From NCBI GenBank assembly GCA_029204225.1, contig CM055101.1:36075648-36139647 (forward strand): a DNA stretch of 64,000 bases. Direction: 5' to 3'. The position numbers and the translations under genes are program-made. Every line of letters begins with the position of its first letter. Position 1 is the first letter of the stretch. Source of the DNA: Diphasiastrum complanatum. Lineage: Eukaryota; Streptophyta; Lycopodiopsida; Lycopodiales; Lycopodiaceae. The notes beneath the pieces are model-generated. The model did no database searches, had not been told where the DNA came from, and was given only the letters and a program-made list of their open reading frames with translations. Below, piece after piece: positions 44,357-55,830 of this stretch.

Positions 44357-45060
44357 ATGGCTACAACAATCCAGACCAAAGTAGCAATCAATCTTGATGG
44401 TGCAAATTACAAAATTTGGAGATTCAAAATCAAAACACTCCTGAAGGGTGAAGGCATCTGGTTGGTGACCGAGCTCTCAGAGGTGCAGCCTCTACAAGGA
44501 GACCCGAGGAGAGTTGAATGGATCAGAAAGGATCAGTGCGCAATGGCGATCATCGTTTCACCCATAAATGAAGATCTACTCATGTAGATTGAAGACTGCG
44601 AAAGCAGCCATGCAGCATGGGAAAGATTAAAGCAGAAGTATGAAGTGAGGACTGCAGCTTCAGTCATGCACGTTCACAATCGACTGCAATCCATACGGTG
44701 GGATGGCAACCAGTTAGAATGATCTTTGCTCAACTCGCTGCATCAGGACAGGAGCACCAGGTCCCAGCACCATAGCAGCTGATGTACTTCATGAAATCTC
44801 TACCGACATCCTATCAGTTGTTGAGAATGCTCATACTGACTCTACTAGATATGACATTCGACAAAGCAGTCAGTCTTGTCGCTGATGAGAGACTGATCAG
44901 AGACGAAGGAGAGAGAACAGTGATCAAGAGAAGGCTCTCTTCACGAGCGGAAAGAAGAAGAATAAAAACAAGCCAAGATTCGAGAATACATTGCATGCAC
45001 TGCAAGAAGAAAGGGCATTCTGCATACTACTGTAGATTCAACCCAAAAAGGAGTATTTGA
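44357..45060 (+). pseudogene. Copia C gag with intact zinc knuckle
   Basis: ATG 44357 starts a UBN2-type gag: LDGANYKIWRFKIKTLLKG near residue 12, then a TAG at 44585. SSHAAWERLKQKYEVRTAA follows. After further breaks, 44782-45060 reads LLRMLILTLLD, ERTVIKRRLS and the CCHC knuckle CMHCKKKGHSAYYC near 44996. The knuckle is intact. The frame runs directly into integrase sequence after a deletion at about 45055. Confidence 0.82.
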
Positions 45061-45832
45061 TTCTTTCAAGAAGTTCATGGCATTTGCAAAGCAACACACC
45101 TTGAAAAAGATACAGATCCTTAGATCTGACAATGGAGGTGAATACAAAAGCACAGAATTCTCAAGATTCTGCGAAGAACAGGGGATCGAACACCAGTTCA
45201 CTCCTGCATACACACCAGAATACAACGGTGTGGCAGAAAGAAGAAACAGGGCACTAGTCGAAAGAGCCAGATGCATGATGGCACATGCTCAATTGCCAGG
45301 TCAATTCTGGGCCGAGGCAATAGCTGCAACTGTACACCTGCAGAATAGATCTATAATGACAGCGCTAGAGAACAAAACACCATATGAAATGTGGATAGGC
45401 AGAAAGCCTGATCTATCATACATACGAGTGTTTGGATGTGCAGCATACAAGCACATTCCAAAGAAAAAGAGAATCAAGTTCGATAACAAATACGGACAAG
45501 CAATCATGGTCGGCTACTCGAACGAAACACATGTGTACAGACTCTACGATCCAACCACGAAGAAGGTTGTTTCGAACAGAGATGTGAAGTTCGACAAGTC
45601 CACATTTTCTGGACTGAAAGACGAAAGAGGCCATGAGATCTTCACAATACTGCCTATTCAAGAGGGAGATCGAGGACATACTTCAAATCAGAATGCAGAG
45701 CCCCAGATTCTAGAGCAGCAAGAAGCAGAGGATCGACCCCACGAACAAGAAATGTTCGAGCAGCAACAAAATGAACCTCGAAGGTCAACAAGACAAAAAA
45801 GAGCTCCAGACCGCTATTTTGACAATCTTTAA
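45061..45832 (+). pseudogene. Copia C integrase C-terminal half
   Basis: The 251-residue frame starts within the integrase core (FKKFMAFAKQHTLKK), keeps LRSDNGGEYKSTEF with the second Asp and EYNGVAERRNRALVE with the Glu, then AQLPGQFWAEAIAA, RVFGCAAYKHIP and RDVKFDKSTF, and ends with a Gln/Glu-rich linker and RRSTRQKRAPDRY. The first Asp region is deleted. Otherwise this frame has no stops over 750 bp. Confidence 0.85.
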
Positions 45833-47460
45833 TGGAGTGAAGACACGCAGTTTGAGTACTGCAGCTTCACAGAAGAGCCAGCAACATACCAAGAAGCTAT
45901 CTACAGTCCAGAGGGAGAATTCTGGAAGCAAGCAATGTCAGAGGAGATATAGTCGATGAAGCAAAACAAGGCATGGACATTAGAGCCATGCCAGAGAACA
46001 GAAAAATAGTTGACTGCAAGTGGGTGTACAAGAAAAAGCTAAAATTAGATGGCACTATTGGCCGCTACAAGGCAAGGCTTGTCGCAAAGGGCTACACGCA
46101 GAGATATGGTGTCGACTATTTCGACACATATTCGCCCATGGTGAAGATGACAAGCATAAGGCTACTTCTTGCATACGCCACACAGTACAATCTGAAAATT
46201 CACCAGATTGACGTGAAAACAACCTTTCTCCACAGAGATCTAGAGGAGGAAATTTTCATGAAGCAACCTGAAGGCTATGAAGACCCCGACAATAGACAAT
46301 ATGTCTGTCGATTGTAGAAATGCATCTACGGTCTAAAACAGGCATCACGGGCCTGGAACAAAAAGCTTGATGGTCTAATGAAGTCTCTAGACTTCAACCC
46401 TAGTCAACTAGACTGTAATGTCTACATCAAAAGAGTAGGAAAGGATTTTGTGATACTAACCATTTTTGTGGATGATTCGCTGATGATAAGAAATTCCTTG
46501 ATGTTGATCAAAGACACAAAGAGTCAAATTTTTGAAAGCTACTAAATCACAAATCTTGGAGAAGCAACAAAATGCCTAGGGCTGGAGATCAGAAGAGATC
46601 GAACAAATGGCGAAATGCACTTGAGTCAGTCAGAATACGCCAAAAAAGTGTTGAAGCAGTACAACATGATGGACTGCAAAGAGAAAGCCACACCAATGAT
46701 AGCTGGAGCCAAGCTCACGAAACAGGATTGCCCAAAAACAAAAGAGGAAGAACAGAAGATGACAGGTATATCCTACCAGAACTTAATTGGGAGTCTGATG
46801 TACTTGACAACCTGTATCAGACCGGATCTGGCCTTCTCTGTCTATGCATTGAGCCAATTCTGTTCCAATCCTAGTCTAGCACATTGGAAAATGGCCAAAC
46901 AAATCCTACAGTATTTGAAGGGTACCCAGAATATTGGATTAACCTACAGAGCTAGAAACGAGGAGAAAGGATTCCAGCTACATCACTGTAGTGATGCGAG
47001 CTAGGCGAGCTGCAAGGATGTCAACAAGTCCATTACTGGAGGATGTACAATAGCGTGCGGAGCTACAATCATTTGGATATGCAAAAAGCAAACCCTGGTA
47101 GCTCAATCCTCTTGCGAAGTTGAGTATGTCACAACCTCAAAAGTGGCGAATGAGGTAGTGTGGCTATGGATGATGTTGGAGGCAATCGGGATACCACAAA
47201 AGGGGCCAAGCACGATGATGATGGACTCCCAGATTGTCATCTATCTGTCCTAGGATCCTGTCTTCCATTCAAAGATGAAACACATTCCTCTGAAGTACCA
47301 TCACATTCAAGATTTGATCTCGAAAGGAGAGCTCCAGGTCCAGTTCATAAAATCAGAAAGTATGATTGCAGATCTCCTCACGAAACCGCTCAACAAGCCA
47401 CTCTTTACCAAGCAAAAAGAGGCAATTGGATTGAACGTACAAGAACAATGTATGGACACT
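45833..47460 (+). pseudogene. Copia C reverse transcriptase and RNase H, broken
   Basis: RT blocks: [51 protein letters not shown], then a TAG at 46315 and CIYGLKQASRAW. The catalytic block near 46470 reads FVDDSLM. The connection NLIGSLMYLTTCIRPDL and RNase H follow (SDAS before a TAG at 47002, then CKKQTLVAQSSCEVEY). The end reads ADLLTKPLNKPLFTKQKE. The final 40 bp merge into copia D. Confidence 0.85.
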
Positions 47461-47465
47461 TGCAC

Positions 47466-48882
47466 CTATACCTGATGGCAGAAAACTAGTCAGGTGCAAG
47501 TGGATTTATAAGGTCAAAACAGGTCCTGATGGAGAAAACATCAGATACAAGGCAAGGTTGGTTGCTAAAGGATTTTCACAGAAGTATGGGATTGACTACA
47601 CTAATACTTTCTCACTGGTAGTCAAACATATATCAATTCGTTTGTTATTCACGTATGCAGTGGGTCATGATCTGAAAATCCATATTGTGGATGAGAAAAC
47701 TACTTTCCTGCATGCAGAATTGGAAGAAGACTTATTCATGGACCAACCACTTGGTTTTGTAAGCCAAGAATATCTAGAATACACATGTCACATGAATAAA
47801 AGCATTTATGGTCTGAAACAAATAGTGAGACAAGGGTATAGAAAGAAGGACGATGTGCTACGTTCCATAGGCTTCAAACCTCTATTTGCTAAATCAAATG
47901 TCTATATCAAGCATGTCCAAAATGAAATACTCATTCTAGCTGTTTATGTTGATGACACGCTTATCTTCTCAAGAAGAGATAAGCTAATTTCAGATGTCAA
48001 AAGAGACATTTCTGAAATATTTGAGATCGTTGACCTAGGAGAAGCTAAAATCTATCTAGGCTTGCAGATCGTGAGAGACTTTAAAGGTGGTAAGTTGTAT
48101 CTTCACCAACAAAAGTACACTCAAAAGATCATTGAAGACTTCAACATGCTCGAATGCAAAGGTGTGCATACTCCCATGATACCTAGAACAATACTGAACA
48201 AGGCAGATTGTCCACAGACTCTCGAGGAAGAGGAACAAATGGCCAAAACACCCTATCGTAGGCTGATTGGATCATTGTTATATCTAGCAGACAACACCAA
48301 ATCTGATATAGCATTTGTAGCATACAGACTGAGCCAATATAATCAGAACCCAAGAGTGTTGCATTGGAAGTTGGCAAAGAGAGTACTACAATATCTCCAA
48401 GAAACAAAAGACTATGGATTGTGTTATTCGAAGGAAGCTGGATTTCACATCAAATCTTACAGTGACGCAAGCTGGGCATCCATGAAGGATGATAGCAAAA
48501 GTATTTCAGGAGGTTGTACTCTAGCATCTGGCGCAACCATACTCTGGATTAGCAAGAAGCAAATAGCAGTAGCTCAATCTTCCTATGAATCGGAATATGT
48601 AGCATCAGCCAGATGGCAAACGAGCTGACTGGATTAAACAAATACTGGAAAGATTTGATGAATCTAGTTTTGAACCTTGTCTTGTTAATAGATAACACTT
48701 AGGCAATCTATCTTATGAAAGATTTTGTATTTCACTCGAAAACGAAGCACATAGCTATCAAGTATCATGTGATTCGGGACTTAGTCGAGAAGAAGATACT
48801 GAAGACAATCTTCATACCCACAGAGGAAATGACAACTGATATCTTTACAAAGCCACTAAGAAAGGCTTTGTTCAAGAAGTAG
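47466..48882 (+). pseudogene. Copia D reverse transcriptase and RNase H, broken
   Basis: The frame begins within RT at RKLVRCKWIYKVKTGPDG, right after the C end. It continues AKGFSQKYGIDYTNTFS, VDEKTTFLHAELEEDLFM, SIYGLKQ, VYVDDTLIF (catalytic YVDD), RRLIGSLLYLADNTKSD, SYSDASWASMKDDSKS and ILWISKKQIAVAQSSYESEY. A frame change at about 48620 is followed by KTKHIAIKYH and TDIFTKPLRKALFKK. The frame 47558-48628 is open for 356 codons, so decay is modest. It belongs to a different copia lineage from C. Confidence 0.88.
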
Positions 48883-48926
48883 CAAAGAAGATTGGGATTA
48901 ATCCAACTACCACTTTGAGATGGAGC

Positions 48927-49887
48927 TGTAGAACAACTGATCAAATAGATCTTGATTCTACTAACAAAGTGCGCAGTTCACTTGACAAAGAATGAGAAAA
49001 AAATGAACACGAACTCGAAACATATCTATTCGTGACCAACTCGAAAAGATTCGCAAAATTTGTCTTGTAGTCAACTCGAAAGATTTGTGAAACGGCTTCT
49101 TGTAGAAGCTCGTGGCTTTCTTGTTGAAGCTCGAAAGATTCGCGAACAAAATCTTGTCGCGAAATATTCTATTTTTTGTTCAAGCCTCAAATGTCGCAAA
49201 ATTGTTGCGAACAATTCGGAAATCTTTTGGACTGTTCTTCAAGCTCACCTGTCGTGAAACTATCTCGAACAATTTATGAAATATTCTAGATTTTTTCTTC
49301 AAAGCTCAAGAATTGTCATCTGTCGTGAACAATTCACGAAAGACAAAAATGTTGCGAAGAGACAAGTGTCGCGAACAATACGCGAAACACGAAGCTGAGA
49401 TGAACTATCACGAATTATTCGTGAAACAGATTTTATTTGAGTCTAGAAACAGAGCATCTAAATGAATATCAAATGTCATAAACGGTTAGATATCTACTGT
49501 TATAGCATTGAAAGACCAAAAGACCTGTAATTAAAAGGCCAAAAGACCTGTCCTGTAGCAATATCAATACATGTGCGTTACTCGTTGTAACTCACTCACT
49601 CAATCAGAGACACAACAGCGAGATAAGACAGCAAGAGATGTATATTGATGAATCATTTTCAGAGTTATAAAAATTCATTTTTGATCAATAGTTTCTTATT
49701 GTCTAAATAGTCTTGAGTTGTCTCTTACTTCCGCATATAATTTCCACACACATATTCAATCAGAACTAATACTGTTCTATTAGTACATAGATCAGATAAA
49801 ATCGTGATTGAAGACACTGATATTAGTTTGATTTATTCAAACTTGCATTGTGTTCTCTGTGGAAGAATAATTACTATTTTTCCTACA
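48927..49887 (+). repeat. 3' LTR of copia D (proposed)
   Basis: TGTAGAACAACTGATC at 48927 follows the purine-rich GAGATGGAGC, and TTTTTCCTACA ends at 49887, giving TGTAG/CTACA inverted ends. The position about 45 bp after the RNase H stop fits a copia 3' LTR. The stretch contains repeated TTCGCGAA-like words. No second LTR exists in the window to confirm the borders. Confidence 0.6.
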
Positions 49888-50695
49888 TATGCTTCACACG
49901 TGCGATCAGTAAATGGCCAAAAAACAAGTAGGAGGGCGCACTTTGGGAAGGTGGTATCATCAGAAATTGTACTCTAGTCCAATAAGCCTTGGATCATAGG
50001 TTACAAGCACTCTACTAAGGTTCATTAGAGAGGCATAGAAGCTTCTAACAGGTCCAGCAAGCAATCATAAGCTCAGATCATGCAAAAAATGCATTTTTAG
50101 CCTCCTTCAACAAGCAAAATTTCAACATGATGGTGTCCAATGCTCATTTATCCAAATTGGATGCATGATGGCTCAAAACAGACGCAATCCATCATATCTT
50201 TAAGCTTGTAATAATAATCAACAGATTCAAACCCGCATTTGATAGGTATTCATGCCCTAAAATCACCAAAAACACACTATTTTTTGATGTTTTGAGCCCC
50301 CTAATGGTGTCCAATCCCAACCAAACTTCATGAAAGCCTTAGGACAGCTTCATTACATCTTTGAAAATGTGCTTACCAACTATTGGCTAAGAATTTTGAG
50401 ATATACCACAAAATTAGTCCAAAATTCATCAAAAAGACCTTGTTTTTTGACCAATTTTGACCAAAATTTGTGGGGCAAATTCACAAATAAGTGCAATCTG
50501 ATCCTAATCCCTATAATTCCATTGCATGCAAGTACTGAAAGTTTTGATTCTAGTCAAATATGGATTCTATAGCCCATTTCTAGTCCAAAAACCCCAAATT
50601 TTGGTCCAAAATCACTATCTAGTCATCATTTTGACTATTCAAACATTATGCAATCATTAGATCCTGTTAGAATTAAGCAATTTTCACATGGTTTC
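49888..50695. other. AT-rich DNA, no recognisable gene
   Basis: T-rich DNA with CCAAAA words, one short ORF (50330-50572) without resemblance to any family. CACACGTGCG at 49895 is related to the palindrome described elsewhere. Confidence 0.4.
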
Positions 50696-51311
50696 TGATG
50701 TATTTTGACATCTATGTGGATCCACACGTGTGAAATGACACTTTTAATATTCAGATACATTTTGAGTAGCTTTCATTTGAGTCTAATATGACATCTCCTA
50801 GATTATAGGAGTTAGGTCTCAGATTGTAGGAATCTAGAAGGGCAACACAAATCACCAATGGATGATGTGGCAAACTTGATAGATCTTATCCAAAGTGGAT
50901 ATGGATGAGTACAATGAGCTATCCCACACGTGCTGGATGCAGCTTAGAGAGAGAGTATTGTGATTTTGTACTTGATCCATGATGGATCCATTATTGAGCT
51001 AATGATGAGAAATCTTGGTTTGTGAGGCAATCTTTGTGTTTTGACTTTCTTAAGCACTTTCTTTGTGGATGAATGCTTAGTAAATGATAAGTAAACTATT
51101 TCTCTGTTATCAGGCCGTACAGTAGCTATACTTCACACGTGTGAAGCCGTGGATCATATTTTTTTATTGTTCTTGCTTGGAATCACAAAGATTGTCAAGT
51201 AAAAGCTATATTTGGAAGCTAGTCTTGATATAGGTCAAGATCCCAAGCTACCAATCACTCTTTGTGATCATTTGTAGATCAATTTCAGTCCTTAAACTCT
51301 GAAATTTGACA
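50696..51311 (+). repeat. 5' LTR of copia E (left end uncertain)
   Basis: The right end is fixed by CTCTGAAATTTGACA followed by the PBS at 51312. The start could be TGATGTATTTTGACA at 50697 or TGTGAAATGACAC at 50731. It carries CACACGTGTG at 50723 and 51134; the latter lies in the 16-bp palindrome CTTCACACGTGTGAAG (51131-51146). Confidence 0.55.
51134..51143 (+). promoter_or_regulatory. CACACGTGTG inside 16-bp perfect palindrome
   Basis: The LTR of copia E holds CTTCACACGTGTGAAG at 51131-51146. The leader holds a second 14-bp palindrome CTCACACGTGTGAG at 51472-51485. Both centre on the G-box CACGTG. Confidence 0.55.
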
Positions 51312-51324
51312 TGGTATCAGAGCC
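51312..51324 (+). promoter_or_regulatory. Primer binding site of copia E
   Basis: TGGTATCAGAGCC, an exact match to the plant initiator tRNA-Met site, directly after the LTR end. Confidence 0.88.
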
Positions 51325-51935
51325 AAGTCAAAGAGCTTAGTTGATGATCCAAAAATCTTCATTTTGGTGAAAGCATTGGTGCTAGATTCACTTTGAAGGA
51401 GGGTGACCTTTTCTAATAGTTTACTTGTGATGTTGAGGTTCAGATTAGTGTGTAAAGTTCAGATGTACTTCTCACACGTGTGAGAGGCTGCTGGAGTTGT
51501 ACTTTCACCAAAACTTTGTGTTTTTTCAATATTTGAGCTTCAAACAAGTTGTGTAAAGTGAAACTAGTGATGTGCTTATGAAAAACCATTGTTTCCATTA
51601 TAGATTTGATGAGTGAATGGTGTTAGAATCTTATTAAACCTACAAATCCTTGAGAGAGAGTTTGAGGCTTATGTTTTTAGTTCAAGAGTAAAACTAAAAC
51701 CAATTCTAAACACCATAGGAAGGCATTGGCACTTCAAAAAAAATCAAATCCAAGGTTCTATGTGAATAGATTGTGTAGTATACACTTTCTCAAATCTTTT
51801 AGAGTTCAAGATCATTATAGATCTTGCTTCTTGAGTCTAGTGAGATTCAAGAGAGTAGCATTTTAGCTAAATTCTGAGAAAGGAAGAAGGGAGAGCCTTT
51901 GAATAGTACATTTGTTATACTTGTTACTAGATAGA

Positions 51936-54194
51936 ATGGGTTCAATTGGAGCCTATCTTCTTGAGACTTGTGAAAGGCTAAATTCTAATAATTATTCAAC
52001 TTGGAAAGTAAGAATGGAGTCACTACTTGTGCTCCAAGATATGTTTGATCTTGTCATAGGAGAGGAAGAAGAGACTCAAGGAGGGCAAGATCAAGTGAGG
52101 TACAAAAAGAGAGCTAGACTAGCATTACATTGCTTGAAAATGAATGCTAGTAATGAACTTCTAAAGGAAGTGGCATCTTGTACCTCGGCCAAGGAGGCAT
52201 GGAACTACCTCAAAGGGATTTATGAATCCAAAAACAACTCTAGAGTTCTTATGATTAGAAACAAAGTCCTTCAAAGCATTAGAGGGAGTGATGAGAGTGC
52301 TCAAGAGTATGTCTTGAGAATAAAATCTCTCAACAAAGAACTTTCCATCATTAGTGAGGGTATTCATGATGATGAACTTGTTCAAATCATTTTGAATGGT
52401 CTTGGAGATGAGTTCTCCAATCTTGTACAAAGCTTTGCTATTCAAGATGCACTACCTTCCATTGACAAGCTCCATAGTGTGCTTGTGGCCGAGAAGAGTA
52501 GGATCCTTCATGTCAAGCAAAGGATTGGATCCTTAAAGTTGCATGATGGTGATGAGAAGGCCAACTTCTCAAGCAAGGGAAAGGCAAAGTCAAAGAAGAA
52601 GATCCAACACAAGGAGACCAAGAATGATGATCAACCATCAAGCTCCAAAGGTGGAAAGAAGAACAAAGCTAAACTCAAGTGCTTCTTTTGTGGAAAGAAG
52701 GGGCACTTTGCATATGAGTGTTTCAAGAAGAAGAATGCACAAGGAGAGAGCAAACAAGGCAACCTCACTCTTGAGGAAGATGAGGATGAAGTGGATTCAT
52801 CCTCGATGGCTTCTACATCAACATCAAAGAGCTACTCCAATGACACATTGTGGATTGATATTGGGGCCAGTTCTCACATGACATTCCAAAAGGATTTTTT
52901 CTCAACTCTTGTACTTTTTGTAGGTTGTAAAAAGTCTATTCTGATAGCAAGTGTTCAAGAATGTAGAATAGATGGAGTGGAAACTATTCCCTTAAGTCTT
53001 GGATCCTCTAAAAGAGTAGATCTTGATAATGTACTCTATGTTCCTACACTCACTAAGAATATGTTAAGTGTAGGACAATTGATGGATGATGGCTTAGATG
53101 TCCATTTTAAGCAAGGTGTTTGCTCCATAATGATGAATAATACTTGCATTGTAAAGGGATTCAAACAAGGAAGGCCTTTTATGCTTGATGCTAATGTTTT
53201 TCTTGGAAGTGTGGACATGGTGAAGGAGGAGCTCAATCAAGTGGAGCTTTGGCATAAGAGGTTGAGTCACCCCAACTTCAAATCTATGGAGATGCTATGC
53301 ACCAAGGATCTTGCTCTCGGCCTTCCAAAGACACTCTCAAAGTGTGGAAAAAGTTGTGAAGCTTGTAGCCTCTCAAAGGCACAGAAGCTACCTTTTGATA
53401 TCTCTTCCACTAGATCTACAAAAGCATTAGATCTTATTCATAGTGATGTGCACTCTTTTTCTCAAGAATCTAATGGAGATGCATCTATGTATGTATCTTT
53501 TATTGATGATTACTCTAGATACACTTGGATTGAACTTTTTGATTCCAAAAGTAAAGTGTTTGAAGCCTTTGTCAAGTTCAAAATGCTAGTTGAAAATCAA
53601 CTTGATGCTAGAATTAAAGTATTGAGAAGTGATAATGGTGGAGAGTATATCTCCACCAAGATGATAGAGTTTTGTATATCCAATGGCATTAAGAGAGAAC
53701 TTACATGTACTTATAGTCCTCAACAAAATGTTATAGCCGAGAGGATGAATAGAACACTATGTGAGTGTGCTAAGGCTTTAAGGTTAGATGCATCTCTACC
53801 TAAGTCCTTTTGGGGAGAGGCTATTATCTGTGCGACTTATTTGTGTAATAGATTGCCATGTAAGCCCATTGGAGGCATAACATCTTATGAGGTTCTATAT
53901 TGTAAGAAGCCGAATCTTAAAGATCTAAGAATTTTTGGATGTACTTGCTATGTTTTTCAAGCATTAGATACAAGAAAAAAGGATGATCCTACTGATATTA
54001 AAGGGATCTTTGTTGGTTATGCTGAAAATAGCAAGGGATATAGAGTCTATAATCCAATCACTAAGAAGATTTTAGTGAGTAGAGATGTTACTTTTGATGA
54101 AGGTAACTACTACAAGTTGAATGAGAAAGCTTCTAATCCATCTTATGTCAAGGATCTTGTAAGGTTTGAGGAATACCTATTTAAGAGGTTTGGC
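51936..54194 (+). CDS. Copia E gag-protease-integrase, long open frame
   Basis: An uninterrupted frame of over 750 codons from ATG 51936. Domains: UBN2 gag (about 1-240, NNYSTWKVRMESLLVLQD), zinc knuckle CFFCGKKGHFAYEC (about 248-261), protease at WIDIGASSHM (about 307), GAG_pre-integrase (LWHKRLSHPNF, CEACSLSK), integrase core with HSDVH (D), LRSDNGGEY (D) and QQNVIAERMNRTL (E), then FWGEAIICATYLCNRLP and KGIFVGYAEN. RT and RNase H are missing: at about 54195 the frame runs into copia F. The protease active site is DIG instead of DSG/DTG, so processing is probably lost. It is the least decayed retroelement frame in the window. Confidence 0.9.
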
Positions 54195-54430
54195 ATAAAA
54201 GGATGGGACACCTCAACTTCAAGTCATTGGAGGCAATGACTAGGAAGCAAGTTGTGATAGGTCTTCCAAGTTCCTTAAAGAGTATCAATCATGTTTGTGA
54301 GTCTTGTGCTTTGTCAAAGTCACAAAGACAACCTTATGCTAGATTTACATCTAGATCTACAAAGCCTTTTCAAACTGTACATTCGGATATTCATAAAATT
54401 ACTACAATTAACAATAGTGGATCTAAGATG

Positions 54431-55219
54431 TGACAAAATTTCTAGAATTCACACGTGTGGGGAATGTCCACAAGAGTGACTGATCTTAATTAAGCTTTGT
54501 GATTGGCACTATAACCTGATTCTAGATTGATCAACAAAATCTAGTTCAGAAGAAATGGCTAATCCACAATCTAGCATGCTAATCAACAGAATATAATAGC
54601 AAAGAATCAAAGAATGAATAAAAATACAAGATTTCAATGTATGAGCATTAGCCTCAACACGAGTTAGAGAGAGAGAGAGAGCTAGAGAGATAACAAGCAA
54701 TATTTGTTTAGATCCAAAATGGTATGAGATAGCTACAAAAATTTGGTTCTTCATCATCGATTGTGTCGAGAGCTACACATATTTATGGAGTCTGAGGTAG
54801 CTCGAGGTAGAACCATATCTATCCACTCCAATCTAAAGTGACATCTAGAGTCTATGTGACATTTGTCACTTGTCATGCATGAGATTCTACCAACTTTTTA
54901 CAAGTGTACAAGTTCTAACTAGAAATGTCCAAATCATCATGCATGTGTCCATTAAACTTTGTGCATGCCTTGCATGTCACTATGGATCACTTACAATCAA
55001 TGCATGTGAGTTGTCACGAGTTTCTACATGCATAATTCTATGTCTACAAACTATATGCAAGTTGCATATAGTTTGTAGACATAGAATAATACATAACCAT
55101 GTAGCTCAAGCTCTATGTAGGCCAAACTTGGCATTTTGCACTAATAAGCTACATACTTGCATGGTACAACATTTGTAGCAAGCCAAGAAATCAATATGGA
55201 TTGTTTTTCAATTTTAACA
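54431..55219 (+). repeat. Solo LTR, 789 bp, with 5-bp target duplications
   Basis: Starts TGACAAAATTTC and ends CAATTTTAACA, giving imperfect inverted ends. AGATG stands on both sides (54426-54430 and 55220-55224). It sits within the copia F integrase frame, which reads through if it is removed. It contains CACACGTGTG at 54450, GA-rich runs near 54665 and a 26-bp perfect hairpin at 55035-55087. No internal element sequence is present, so it is a solo LTR left by recombination. Confidence 0.9.
55035..55087. repeat. Perfect inverted repeat, 26-bp arms, 1-base loop
   Basis: Left arm 55035-55060 begins ATTCTATGTCTACAAACTAT; right arm 55062-55087 is its exact reverse complement; the single G at 55061 is the loop. 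It lies inside the solo LTR. Confidence 0.95.
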
Positions 55220-55830
55220 AGATGTATGTAACATTCATTGATGATTTTAGTAGATTTTGTTGGATCTATCAACTAAAGAGCAATGATGAATGTATGATGT
55301 CTTTGTTAAGTTCAAGAATGCAAGGGAGAACTAATTTTCCACAAGGGATCAAGTGCTTAAGGAGTGACAATGGTGGTGAGTACATACCTACCAAGTTCAA
55401 GGCCTTTTGTGATGAGCATGGGATCAAGAGGGAGTATACAACACCAAGAACCCTACAACAAAATGGAGTGACCAAAAGGAAGAATAGGACTTTATGTGAA
55501 AGTGCTAAAGCCATGAGGTTAAGTGCTAATCTTGATAAATCATTTTGGGATTAAGCTTTGTTGTGTGCCAATTTCTTGTGCAATAGGTGGCCGAGTGCTA
55601 TTTTGGATGGAAGGACATCTTTTGAGATGTTATTCAAGAAGAGGCCGAGTGTCAGCTTTCTAACAACTTTTGGATGCACATGCTATGTCAACATTACTCT
55701 TGATGATAGCATCAAGGAGGATCCATCTTCAAGGAAAGGTATTTTCATTGGATCATTAGAGGAGTTCTCAATATCAAAAAGACCCTTTAAGGAATGCCAT
55801 GTAGGATATACAAAAATATCAAAATAAAAA

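Larger units (their letters stand above)
44292..47460 (+). mobile_element. Copia C internal region, internally deleted
   Basis: PBS, gag and zinc knuckle are followed directly by the second half of integrase, then RT and RNase H. Protease, GAG_pre-integrase and the first integrase Asp are missing. The right end joins copia D at about 47460 without an LTR. Several stops are present. A minus-strand relative lies at 34005-34960. Confidence 0.82.
54203..55827 (+). pseudogene. Copia F integrase, broken
   Basis: Before the insert: CESCALSKSQRQPYARF and TVHSDIH with the first Asp. After it: FIDDFSRFCWIY, CLRSDNGGEYIPTKFKAF (second Asp) and LQQNGVTKRKNRTLCE, where the catalytic Glu of the usual VAER is Lys. 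A TAA lies at 55552. The last part (FGCTCYVNITLD, KGIFIGS) degenerates after 55750. Confidence 0.8.
54195..55830 (+). mobile_element. Copia F fragment, interrupted by a solo LTR
   Basis: Integrase-region sequence of another copia element: GAG_pre-integrase from 54200 (MGHLNFKSLEAMTRKQ, CESCALSKSQ) with HSDIH, then the inserted LTR 54431-55219, then the integrase core resumes at MYVTFIDDFSRFCWIY. It ends at about 55830 without RT. It joins copia E head-to-tail. Confidence 0.8.

Noticed and set aside
51912-51935. Upstream TTG start for the copia E frame
   Set aside because: TTG is not a usual plant start; the ATG at 51936 fits the gag N-terminus of related copia elements.
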